In this document: in pieces, positions 55,127 to 64,000 of the stretch
Numbering within the stretch: the stretch's first letter is position 1
Layout: every line of letters begins with the position of its first letter
NCBI GenBank assembly: GCA_963556145.1
Contig: OY744468.1
Location: 2,604,001-2,668,000, forward strand
Source: Hygrocybe punicea
Lineage: Eukaryota > Basidiomycota > Agaricomycetes > Agaricales > Hygrophoraceae
Length of the DNA stretch: 64,000 nucleotides
Direction: 5' to 3'
The notes under the pieces: generated by a model
What the model saw: only the letters and a program-made list of their open reading frames with translations
What the model was told of the DNA's origin: nothing
Databases searched by the model: none
Program-made: the position numbers and the translations under genes

Positions 55127-58100
55127 TCAGCCAGCATCTGGATGACCATTGGAGTGGATCCCTTCTACAGGGAGAGGAAGAGGGTGGTTATTGATCATAA
55201 AAGGTGGGATCTGGGGGGTTTGTGCAGCAGACATGGCTACTGTCTCTCCCATTTCTTCAGAGTTTTTATAGCAATTCCTATCTAAATTTCCCTGGTGTGA
55301 AAATCCATTTCTTATCTTTCTCCTTTTAGAAAATTCAGATTCTTCATTGTTCATGTCATCACAATGGGCTATGGACAATGCAAAAAGTTTCGAGCCATCA
55401 TCTCCATTTTTGGGGATATTGAAGCATGAGATACTTTTATCTCCTTTTACTTCAGACTTATCCTTATCCAAATAAGGCTTATCCTGTAAGCATGTAATCA
55501 TTTCGGTAAAATAATTTGGTTTAAGCGGAGTTTGAAATTGCGGATTATAGCGGACTAATGCCTTATTTTGTTCATAAGACTTAGTTAAAGGAATTGTAGT
55601 GGTTTCTTCAAGTTCCATAGGTAAAGTGCATAAATAAGATGTTGAGGCATGGGCAGTAGTAGCTTCTCTGATGTGATTAACTTGAGAATGGTTTGGTGTG
55701 ACCATTAGTTCAAATCTGTTTGTCAAATCTTCAGGATTCTTGAATACTAAATATGTACCATCTATTCTTTCATCAATAGAAACATAGTTGCCTCTTTGCC
55801 ATGGTCTTCCAAGTAATAAATCAAAGGGCACTGTCTCTCCTATGTAAAGATTGGCATAAGTGAGGACACCACCACAAGTCAATGGAACTTCTGAGACTAA
55901 TCCTTTTAATGTTCCTTCACCTCCATCAGCATCATTCATTGTGAGAATTTTTCCTACATCCATAGGTCTTTGGATAATTTCTTTCCAGACTCTTTTACTA
56001 ATCACATTTAACTGGGATCCAGTGTCAATGATGGCTTCAATAGGTCTTCTATCACATTCCATCTGAAGCCTGATTAACACTCCACGATCCTTGGTTATGA
56101 ATGAGCTTGCAATGGCAGATATCTTTGCATTCTTTCTCTTGATCATGTCTGTTAATTGCTCAGATAATTCCTTGGAAGAAGCTAATACTTCACGAACGCA
56201 CAGTGTAACTGGTGTGTCAAGGATTTGATTGACAACTTGAGTTTCTCCAATATTGACTGAAATTTCAGATTGTCTGGGAGTGGGCTTTGGACGAGTTATG
56301 GCATTATGTCTTTCAGCCATGATCTTGTTCTTATCTATGTTTGCCTTGTGTCCTTGTATATGAGTCTTTGCTGGCTTTGCTGGAGAAGGATCTATCATCT
56401 CCACATCTGAATCTGTGTCTGAAGGAATATGTATTGGGGTTCTTATATCCATTGGAACAGGTTGCTTTGCATGCAGTTCTTCTGTAGGATGGAATGGGTT
56501 TGTCTTCTTGAGAGCAAAGGGTAATAGTGCGGGTGTATGTGCTTGAGCTTGCTTCTGTGCTGAAAGAGGGCCGGGTTTGACTGGGCCTTTAGGAATGGGT
56601 GGCAGTACTGTATTGGGCCTTATATTCTCTTTTCCTTTGGCCTTAATACCTGTGGGAGGATATACTCCATCTAATACTTCCTTCCTTGCTGCACCAATTT
56701 TCTGTGGTCCTCTGACTGCAGGCAGGATTTGTATTTCTTCTTCCTTGATTGTAGGTATAGTATATGCTTCAAAATCTTCTTCAGCATCAGATTGATAGTA
56801 ATCAGAGAATTGATCTTGTAATACATAGAAGTGTGATTGGACATTGCTGGCCTTCTCAGCTACATGTCTATCAATTACTTGTACAAATGTCTCACCCATA
56901 TTTCTGCGAATTATTGAGCCATCTGGATAAACAATCCTTCCAAGACCATCCTTGGTTATCTTGCCTGTCTTGAGTAATTCATTGATCTGAAAACATGTTT
57001 GCATTCCATGTCCTTGTCCTCCACAACCATAGCAGGTCATAGATCCTCTTAATTCATTAGAAAGAGTAAATGAATTGGTAGGGGTAAACAAACTAGTAGA
57101 AGGGTTTGGTGGAAGGCCAACACTATTGGCAGCTGAGATTTTGAAGGGAGGTCTTTGTGTTTGCTGTGACTGTGCTTGCCTTTGCTGAGGTTGTTTCAGC
57201 TCAGGTGGGCTAATACAATGAGCAATGTCTGGGTCTAGCTTCAAGGCTCTATAGTATGCTAGTCCATACTTAATATCATCCAAAGAGAGCTTTCCCATTT
57301 GCTTGATTAAGGACTCTACTTCATTCTGGTGTGATGATGATGTGGAGGTAGACTTCCTGTCTGTCCCCTTCCTGCCATTATCTTTCTTCTCAGCTTCTTT
57401 CCTTACTGTCTTCTTAAATAGTTCATCATCTGAATCATATGCCTTGGATTTGAATGCCTTCTTCTTCTTGCTAGCTTTCTTTCTCTTGATGCAGGCTTCA
57501 TAGTCACTATCTGTGTCATACTCTGATGAATCATCTGTATCAGAGTCTTCTGAAACAGAGTTGTCTAGTCTTCCTGGCACATCTGAATCTGAATCTGCTA
57601 GGTTCATGTCAAACCGATTCCTTTCAAATAGAGTTTCTGCAACCTTAATGACATCTTTCATAGGGAATGGAGATGTGACATCTAAAGGTGTTGATCCAGT
57701 GTTGAGACGTGTCTCAATGATATATCTGAGGTTCTTGTTGATTCCATGCCAGAAGTATGCAGCCTTTTCATCTGCAGAGATCTTCTTCTTGCTCTCTAAC
57801 CATCCTGCAATAGTAATGAACCTGCATTCATATTGCTTCCACTTGGTGACAGTTCTGATCTACTTAAGTTTCCAAATGCGTGCAAGGGTCATGAGATCTC
57901 TAACAATGTATCTTGTTTCCTTTAGGACAGCATCAAAGCAGCGAGTAATATCTTTCTCAAGAGTATTCCAGTCCTGGGATATGTAACTCTCCAGGGCTTC
58001 AATGAGCTTGACTACTTTGGTGGAGCAGTAATCTACAATCCTTTCACATTTCTCTTTATCAGAAACAGCATAGGATTTGCACATTTGATTGTAATGCCTT

Positions 58101-58207
58101 AAGAATCTCTTGACTTCTTCATAGCTTTCTTTGAATTTAGCTGGGGCAGACTTCTGCCCTAGCAGGGGCATCATGTCTGGGGTACGAGTACTGGTGCTTG
58201 TGGACAT
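55127..58207 (-). pseudogene. Gypsy Gag-protease polyprotein
   Basis: Gag begins at 58207 (MSTSTSTRTPDMMPLLGQKS) with a capsid-like helical region (SYEEVKRFLRHYNQMCKSYA). A TAG at 57860-57862 interrupts it (probably Gln). Then come acidic and Lys-rich linkers, the zinc knuckle CYGCGGQGHGMQTC, and an aspartic protease with EAIIDTGSQLNVISKRVW and DLLLGRPWQRG. The frame stops at 55127. RT, RNase H and integrase are absent from the window, so this copy is either internally deleted or a gag-PR-only non-autonomous element. The sequence 54960-55126 continues Gypsy-like coding character with stops. Confidence 0.88.
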
Positions 58208-59055
58208 TGTGTATTAGAGGTATAGAAATGCTTGGGTTATTTAAATTTAAAATCCCTCGCGGTGGGCTCCAATTTTGTTATGTGAATGTTTGTTTCACCA
58301 AGAATTACCGGAGTTGACTTTGTTCAGGTACCTTCTTGTTGTTCATGGGTTTCTAATATTTAAATAACCTATCAGGAAGGGGTTTGTGGGTATATGTACT
58401 ATATGAATCAATAGAATGTAATAGTGAGGTCTCTTCAATTAAGAATTGAGACTTTGAGTAGGTATGAATAGTAATTGGGTGTGTGATGTACTGAAAATAC
58501 TAATATTCACTACTGGAATATAAAAATATGAACTAATGAATATTGATAACAATATTCACCAGTTGAATATGGATGGTTTTGGCTACAGGGCCTATTCAAT
58601 CAAGAGTATCTCTGGGTATTATAATATCTGACTTAAATCCGAAGCTTCAAACGCACATTGGCTACTAGTTCAGGGATATCTTTAATACCTTTTGAATACT
58701 CTGTTTTGTTTAGGATGAAACCTTAACCTTAGAAGTGTATCTAGCTGACTAATGCTGACTAATGAATTGATTGGACTGAGTGAACTGGTGAATTCTCCTT
58801 GATGACAAAGGGAACTCAGAGAATGATAGAATAAGAGTGAACTAGACTGGATTGCAAGCACTTAGTGTTGCCGAAGTTCAGTTCGGTCCGGTTCCGAGCC
58901 TTTTTGGCGGAACCGCGAACTGAACTTCGGGTCCGGTTTGGCGCATGGCCAAACCTGGACCCGAACGGCTTTGAACCGTCTCTTCGCGTTCGGTCTGGGG
59001 TTCAGACGCGGTCTGAACCCCAGACCGAGGTTGGCTCACCCCTGAGCTCCGTTCT

Positions 59056-59107
59056 CCTCGCGAATGGCAGGCACGTATCAATTGATACGGCGCTACGCTT
59101 CGCGAGG
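59056..59107. other. Nested palindrome module of E6
   Basis: Perfect arms CCTCGCGAA and TTCGCGAGG flank the perfect 16-bp core CGTATCAATTGATACG (59074-59089). The footprint is 52 bp. This is the cleanest copy of the module in the window. Confidence 0.92.
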
Positions 59108-59129
59108 AAGTTGGGCTACGGGGGAGCCG

Positions 59130-59511
59130 TCTGGTGCTGTTGCTGCTGCTGCTGCCGCTGCCACTGCTGGTGCTGCTGGTGCTGCTGCCGTCGCCGTCGC
59201 TGCTGCGCTCCTGCTGCTGCTGTTGCCGTTGCCGCTGCCGCTGTTGCTGCTGCTGCCGGCATTGCTGCTGCTGCTGCTGCTGCTGGCCGTCGTGGTGGTG
59301 GTTGCCGTTGTTGTTGCCGCCGCTGATGGTGAGGTTGGGGCTTGATGCACCAGCAGCAGCTGCTGCTGCTGCCGGTGTTGCTGCTGCCAGCGTTGCTGCT
59401 GCTGCTGCTGCCGGCGTTGCTGCTGCTGCTGCTGCTGTTGCCGCCGTTGCTGCTGCCGCCGTTGCTGCTGTTGCTCCTGCGCTCCTGCTGCTGCTGCTGC
59501 CGCTGCCGGCA

Positions 59512-59543
<32 letters not shown>

Positions 59544-59643
59544 GCCGTTGCTGCTGCCGCCGTTGCTGCTGTTGCTCCTGCGCTCCTGCTGCTGCTGCTG
59601 CTGCTGCTGCCGCTGCCGGCGCTGCTGCTGCTGTCGTGGCCGT

Positions 59644-59674
<31 letters not shown>

Positions 59675-59800
59675 GTTGCCGTTGCCGTTGCCGTTGCTGC
59701 TGTTGCTGCTGCGCTCCTGCTGCTGCTGCTGTTGCCGTTGCCGCTGCCGCTGTTGCTGCTGCTGCCGACATTGCTGCTGCTGCTGCTGGGCGTCGTGGTT
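59130..59800 (+). repeat. CTG/CCG triplet array in E6
   Basis: Long uninterrupted CTG runs (up to about nine) alternate with TTGCCG and CCGGCG words. Segments of roughly 120 bp (GCTCCTGCGCTCCTGCTGCT type) recur, suggesting recent internal duplication. Confidence 0.9.
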
Positions 59801-60332
59801 GTTGTTGCCGTGGTTGTCGATTTGCCTGTCGCAAATAACATTAGTAAAGTTAAGAAACAAAGGAAACTTACCTTGAGGAACACAACACAATTTGTTGTGT
59901 TCAATCCGCGTTGATGTTGCTGTGTCGCGTGAAAGCTACTACGGCCGGTCACATGATACCGTTTAACACGAAATGGTAAGTAAAGAAATATGAAAAACAA
60001 ATGAAATAAATTCCTTAAAAATATCCGCGTTCGCGGTTTGGACGCGGTTTGGAGCCGTTCAGGAAATCCGGCCAGCCTCGAAACCCTGAACCGAACCCGC
60101 GGTCCGGTTCAGCATTTGGCTGAACTTAGACTGAACCCCGGGTTCGGTTCGGGGTTTGAACCGGGTTCGGCTAGGTTCGGAACCGAACTACGGCAACACT
60201 ACAAGCACTAGCTACTACAATGAGTAACTACTAGTACTAAGAGAATGAGGGATCACACTGTGTGAACCCAACTAAGAGTGACTACTGAGTGGTGAGGGGG
60301 GAAATCCTACTGACTACTGGAATTTGGGGGCC

Positions 60333-60341
60333 CTATTTATA
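60333..60341 (-). promoter_or_regulatory. TATA box in Gypsy LTR
   Basis: TATAAATAG on the minus strand, within CAGTATAAATAGGGCCCC. Its position inside the LTR upstream of gag fits the retroelement promoter. Confidence 0.6.
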
Positions 60342-60676
60342 CTGTTGGAGAACAATGGGGGACTGAGAACAATGGGAAAGTGAGAACAATAGGACTGAGT
60401 CATGAGAACAATGGATGGCATCAAAGAGGCTGTGAACAATAGGCTCTATCTCCATTTGGACTGTTTAGAACAAAGGACTGCTCAGAACAATAGACCATTG
60501 TCTTTATGTAAGCAGAATATCACAATCACTCTCTGATGCATCCTATCTTATCATTATCTTATCATCCTCTTGTTCACATCTTATCTAATCATTTCCCATT
60601 ATCTAGCTGAGCCGCTTTTGATCAATACAAGTAAACAAGATTTGTAATCAATCCATTACTGCTAATATAGGTAACA

Positions 60677-61374
60677 ATGCTAGTTGGGCTTGTCTCCTTG
60701 CACGCGCAATACAGAGAAATATATAATAAATACTAATGAGTGGGGGATGTGCCTCTGTGCACCATACATAAACGGCTATGTCTGGGCATTACTAGTGAAG
60801 CCATAATAAATGATATAAAGGTAAGCATATATGCTATTTGTGCCTGTTCACTAGCATGCGTAATGTGGAAAGGCATAGAATGGGTACTAATGAGTGTAGG
60901 TGTGCATCCATAGTGTTGCACTTAAATATCTAAGTCCGTGGTCCGATGGTAAACCCATGACATTACACCCAAAAACACTTGGGGTCATGACATCGGCCCA
61001 GGTACATACCTCAAATCTAGTTCCTTCAATGCTCGCTAACCACACGTGGCTGACGGACTGGACGATGCCAGGCGAGCGACGACGATAGCGATATGCGGTG
61101 GTGGGTGGGGAGACACTGGCAGATGAAGTCGGCGACGTAGACGTCGAACTCCAGGAGGATGCGGCATAGCATCCATAGCAAACACTAGCTACATAGCACT
61201 AGAGAACATTGTACTACAGCTAATGGGTGATATGATTGCTATGAGCCCTTACACGCTATCAACAGACAACCATGCTCTATTGACTGCAGCCTAGATGTCA
61301 CTCACGGCTACCAAGTGCTACAACTCGCTATGGAGCCTAGGTTCAGCGCTATGACTGCTATGACCTCATCAGTA
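60677..61374. other. Unassigned region
   Basis: No gene supported. A GCAATACAGAG..TACTAATGAGTG..CATAC.. block recurs in weaker form near 60700-60780 and 60850-60910, hinting at a decayed repeat. Confidence 0.35.
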
Positions 61375-62800
61375 AATTTACATCCCCCTTTTTTTGCACT
61401 TTTGACACCTTGACCTTTTTTCTCAACTTTTTTGCCAACTTTTTTCAGGCATTTCCACCTTTCGGTACTTGAGCAGCTTGAAAAAGTTTAAAGTTCTTGT
61501 ACTTTTTTTTTCTCTCATACCTTTTGACTCTTTTTTCTTCGCTTGTCATACTTTTGTCATACCTTTTTTGAATTACCTTTCGACACTTTTTTCTAGCTAG
61601 AGTCCTTTTTTAAAAAAAAGTTACTTAAGATTGAATCAATAATTAATTATAGACAATAAGTTGAAGCAGTCTTTCGTCGCAACCGTCATCGTCGTCTCGA
61701 CGCCGCCGCCAGTGGGTGGTCGCGCTTGTGGTCATGGTTGTCGCCCCGCTGCTGCTGCCAATTGTGGCACGGCGACATCCCGGTGCTGCTGCTGCTGGCC
61801 TCAGTTGGCGGTGGTGATGGCCAACATCGTCCCACGGTCGTCGCTGCCAGTGGGTGGTGGGTCGTCGTCGTCGTCGTCCTGCTGCTGCCGCCAGTTGGCG
61901 GTGGTGACAGCAGTCGACGTCGTCGTTGTCTTGCTTGCTGCTGCCAGTTGGCAATGCTGGTGGCCACCGCCATCGTCGTTGCCCTCCTTGCTGCGGCCAG
62001 TTGGCAGTGCTGGTGGCCGCCGTCATCTTGCTGCTGCTAGTTGGGAGCGGTCGTGGTTGCAGTTGTTGTCGTTGTCGTTGTCCGGCTGCTTCTGCCAGTA
62101 GGCAGCGGTTGTAGTTGCCGCCGTCCTGCTGCTGCTGCCGGTTGGCCGTGGTGGTGGCATCGTCTTCTATGCGCCATCCTGCCCTGGTTAGCGGAGATTG
62201 GGGATGGTGAGGCAGTTGGAGACGTACCTTATCAGCCCGGGTGGTCTCACACCTCTCCTTGTCGTTTCTTGTCGACGCCGTCTTCTCTGTTGCCGTGTTG
62301 TCGTGTCTGTGGTCAAACGTCAGTGGCGAAAATCGCTAAGTCAGAACTGACCGAAAGTGGCAAGTGACAATGTTTGGCACTCCATTTCGCCAAACTTTGC
62401 CAAATGGTCCGTGCGCGACCACAAAACATATATAAGTCCAACACATATTTACGGTATTCCTCCATCTTTTAGTGACTTAACAGAACCGTAATAACAATGT
62501 ATTAGTACTATTGTAAATATATTATAGCCTAATCAAAATTATTTAATTATTTGCCTCATGCAATGAATAATTATTAAGAATATTATATATAGCATTTCTT
62601 CACCTTGTAAAATTCTCACTGAATTGCCCGCAAAAATAGGATCACCAGTGCAATTTAGAGAACTTTTTTATGTGCTTTTACCTACTTTTACAAGAGGTTT
62701 GACCTTTTACAGGATAAGGGACTCGGCCTGGAAAAGGTGAAGCTCTTTTCACCTTTTCCACCTTTTTCCCCTTGGAAAAGGTGCAAAGGGCCCAAAATCG
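61375..62800. mobile_element. Probable non-autonomous element E7 (ends unresolved)
   Basis: The left end is packed with CCTTTTT/CTTTTGACACC words (61380-61620) and the right end with complementary GGAAAAGGTG words (62700-62790), like the subterminal repeats of E1-E6. The centre (61670-62160) is a GTTGGC/GCTGCTGCCAGTTGGC array with a GGTGGTGAC period of roughly 75-80 bp. A minus-strand donor-like GTACGTCTCC is seen near 62220. No TCAATTGA module and no 8-bp duplication were found, so it may be a different family or a truncated copy. Confidence 0.5.
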
Positions 62801-62820
62801 AGTTTAAAAAATAATTTTAC

Positions 62821-63127
62821 TCAAGTCTAATAGACGAGAGCTTTTCTACTACACGCGATCTCGCCGTATCCCGTTCTATGGCGTAATTCCCTCATGCAGG
62901 CGTACCTCCTTTCTGACAAAGCGTAACCCTACCTTTCGGGTGAACCCAAGCTCGCGCGGAGAAACAGGAGTTTGTCTCACCCTCCTTTCTCTCACCGCAT
63001 TGGTTCACCCAGGTAGCGTATCCCTCTTTTCCTGTGAGCCGTACTCACCACATTGGTTCACCCAGGAGTAGAGATTATTTTTTTATTCTCTTTTTCATAT
63101 CTGAATAAATTCCATCAAATCTCTTTT
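62821..63127 (+). promoter_or_regulatory. Leader region of the retroelement ORF
   Basis: It contains two direct copies of ACCRCATTGGTTCACCCAGG (near 62995 and 63049) and a third weaker CTTTCGGGTGAACCC. This looks like the 5' untranslated or terminal-repeat region of the element whose ORF starts at 63128. Confidence 0.4.
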
Positions 63128-64000
63128 ATGACTTCTCCCACCAATGCGGACTCAGGGTCTTCGCAGAGACGGACCGGAACGGAATCATTCACGCACACGT
63201 CAAATTCACAAGCACCATCGCAACTTTCCAGTCAAGCACCACGAGAAGAAGTTATCTCTTCTGAGGCGATTATATCTGCAGCCCCGGAATTCCTTGCTAG
63301 GCCGGACATCACTCGACAGTGCGAGCTCATCCTCAACACATTCAGGAGAGGAGCCACCTCCAAGTCCGACGCTTTCCTTGCTCTCGCGGATACAATCCCT
63401 GGATCTAGGGAACTCGACAGCGCAGGAAGCAGTGCTCTCGCATCCTACCTCGCGATGCTCGACAGGTACGACTCAGCGACCAACATCATTCCCGGACCGT
63501 TCATCGGCAACCCAATCGACTCGCAACGCCCCCTTTCTCCGCGACCGGATAGAGCTCACGCTGCTGGACCGGATGAAGCCGGGATTGTCGAACCAGTTGA
63601 AACCCACATTGTTGGACAGGATCACACCCACGCTGCTAGACCGGATCCATCTCGCGCATCCTCGATCGAACGAGACAGCGAACCGAAACGAAGGAGAGTC
63701 GATGACTCCGCCCTTCCTTGGACCGTCGCGAACATTATCGGGGACGCCATACTCAAACCCGAGCTCGCCAAGACACGTCGGCTCCTCCTCGAATTCTCGA
63801 AAGACATCAAATATGTCCTCAGTTCGCTACTCAACTCGACCAGCCATATCTCTTTCCCCGAGTCCGAGTGGACGGCCCTCATCAAAGGGCAATCCATCAA
63901 CCTTGACAAAGTCATCACCCACCACCACTCTGTGTGTCACGACACTCGGACCTCCCAGAAACTCGGGGATAGCATCGAACTCCGGTTCGGCTCATCCGAC
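63128..64000 (+). CDS. Gag-like ORF1 of a basidiomycete retroelement (partial)
   Basis: Open from ATG at 63128 to the window end (291 codons, no stop), so it is 3'-incomplete. The N-terminus is Ser/Thr/Gln-rich (TSPTNADSGSSQRRTGTESF). Then come a helical block (ITRQCELILNTFRRGATSKS), a Pro/Asp linker, a basic SEPKRRRVDD and a conserved-looking block (KTRRLLLEFSKDIKYVLSSL, PESEWTALIKGQSINLD). I recall such proteins as first ORFs of Agaricomycete retroelements, possibly of the tyrosine-recombinase (DIRS-like) type; that placement is tentative. It is one of the few long undamaged frames in the window. Confidence 0.6.
   Translation, partial: MTSPTNADSGSSQRRTGTESFTHTSNSQAPSQLSSQAPREEVISSEAIISAAPEFLARPDITRQCELILNTFRRGATSKSDAFLALADTIPGSRELDSAGSSALASYLAMLDRYDSATNIIPGPFIGNPIDSQRPLSPRPDRAHAAGPDEAGIVEPVETHIVGQDHTHAARPDPSRASSIERDSEPKRRRVDDSALPWTVANIIGDAILKPELAKTRRLLLEFSKDIKYVLSSLLNSTSHISFPESEWTALIKGQSINLDKVITHHHSVCHDTRTSQKLGDSIELRFGSSD

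Larger units (their letters stand above)
58863..60201. mobile_element. Non-autonomous hAT-like element E6 (1,339 bp)
   Basis: The ends TAGTGTTGCCGAAGTTCAGT and CCGAACTACGGCAACACTA are flanked by the 8-bp duplication CAAGCACT (58855-58862 and 60202-60209). It is the same subfamily as E3: terminal and subterminal blocks are nearly identical over more than 150 bp at each end. The module is at 59056-59107 (193 bp from the left end), and a CTG-rich triplet array spans 59130-59800. A minus-strand intron-like segment (about 59826-59871; GTAAGT, TTTACTAAT, CAG) follows. It sits inside the Gypsy 5' LTR. Confidence 0.93.
58276..60676 (-). repeat. Gypsy 5' LTR (interrupted by E6)
   Basis: The unit runs from TGTTATGTGAATG (58276) to ATAGGTAACA (60676), with inverted tips TGTTA/TAACA. 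Without E6 it is about 1,054 bp. On the minus strand it ends CATAACA, followed by AAATTGGAGCCCACCGCG, which places a plausible primer-binding site directly before gag. A second LTR was not found to the left, so the element's 3' end is missing. Confidence 0.75.

Noticed and set aside
60915..61010. tRNA-like or SINE-like segment (GTCCGTGGTCCGATGGTAAACC)
   Set aside because: A weak A-box-like word exists, but I found no B-box, no cloverleaf arms and no CCA-side pairing.

Overview
The window looks like a transposon-rich, heterochromatin-like stretch of a basidiomycete (Agaricomycete-type) genome. I infer this from short (about 45-70 bp) GT-AG introns, a Plavaka-type transposase, a KDZ (Kyakuja/Dileera/Zisupton) transposase with an N-terminal cysteine cluster, and fungal Copia, Gypsy and Tad1/I-type LINE coding regions. 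I see no confident single-copy housekeeping gene, rRNA, tRNA or CRISPR array.

Layout, left to right. 1-5.1 kb: 3' half of a Plavaka transposase, then a decayed 14-3-3 pseudogene; each is split by a non-autonomous hAT-like element (E1, E2). 5.46-7.46 kb: a 2-kb polypyrimidine satellite. 7.93-26.70 kb: one Copia retrotransposon on the minus strand, with 244-bp LTRs and 5-bp target duplication ATGTC. It is swollen by nested insertions: a two-gene DD34E Tc1/IS630-type transposon (8355-20250), which itself holds a 7-kb foldback element, hAT element E3 and a 175-bp MITE; a 42-bp micro-hAT; and hAT element E4, which carries its own 808-bp palindrome. 26.7-33.2 kb: start of a Myb/SANT-like gene, then a LINE split by hAT element E5. 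33.2-35.4 kb: an array of 44/88-bp tandem repeats. 35.5-41.1 kb: a KDZ transposase gene and an Ulp1-type (C48) protease gene, both on minus. 41.1-48.6 kb: plus-strand genes, including a triplicated exon-like block and a JmjC-like 2-oxoglutarate/Fe(II) oxygenase with an acidic repeat tail. 49.1-53.2 kb: a minus-strand gene with a charged helical tail, split by a 2-kb LTR mini-element. 53.6-60.7 kb: a second copy of the 44-bp array and a Gypsy gag-protease element whose 5' LTR holds hAT element E6. 61.4-62.8 kb: a probable further non-autonomous element. 63.1-64 kb: the start of a gag-like retroelement ORF running off the window.

The most interesting signal is shared by the six kilobase-scale hAT-like elements (E1-E6). 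Each has a perfect 8-bp target duplication and ends in TAG.../...CTA. Their interiors are different low-complexity arrays, yet all six carry one nested palindrome of 52-53 bp: arms like CCTCGCGAA / TTCGCGAGG around a TCAATTGA core. In five it lies about 185-215 bp from one end. Five also hold a clear spliceosomal-intron-like segment beside the array. Excising an element in silico restores the host reading frame or splice site in five of the seven hAT cases (micro-hAT included), which fixes the boundaries well.

Most coding regions carry in-frame stops that fit C-to-T changes (mainly CGA to TGA), as expected for methylated, silenced repeats. I ran no searches: family names rest on recognised motifs, and coordinates were counted by hand and may be off by a base or two.
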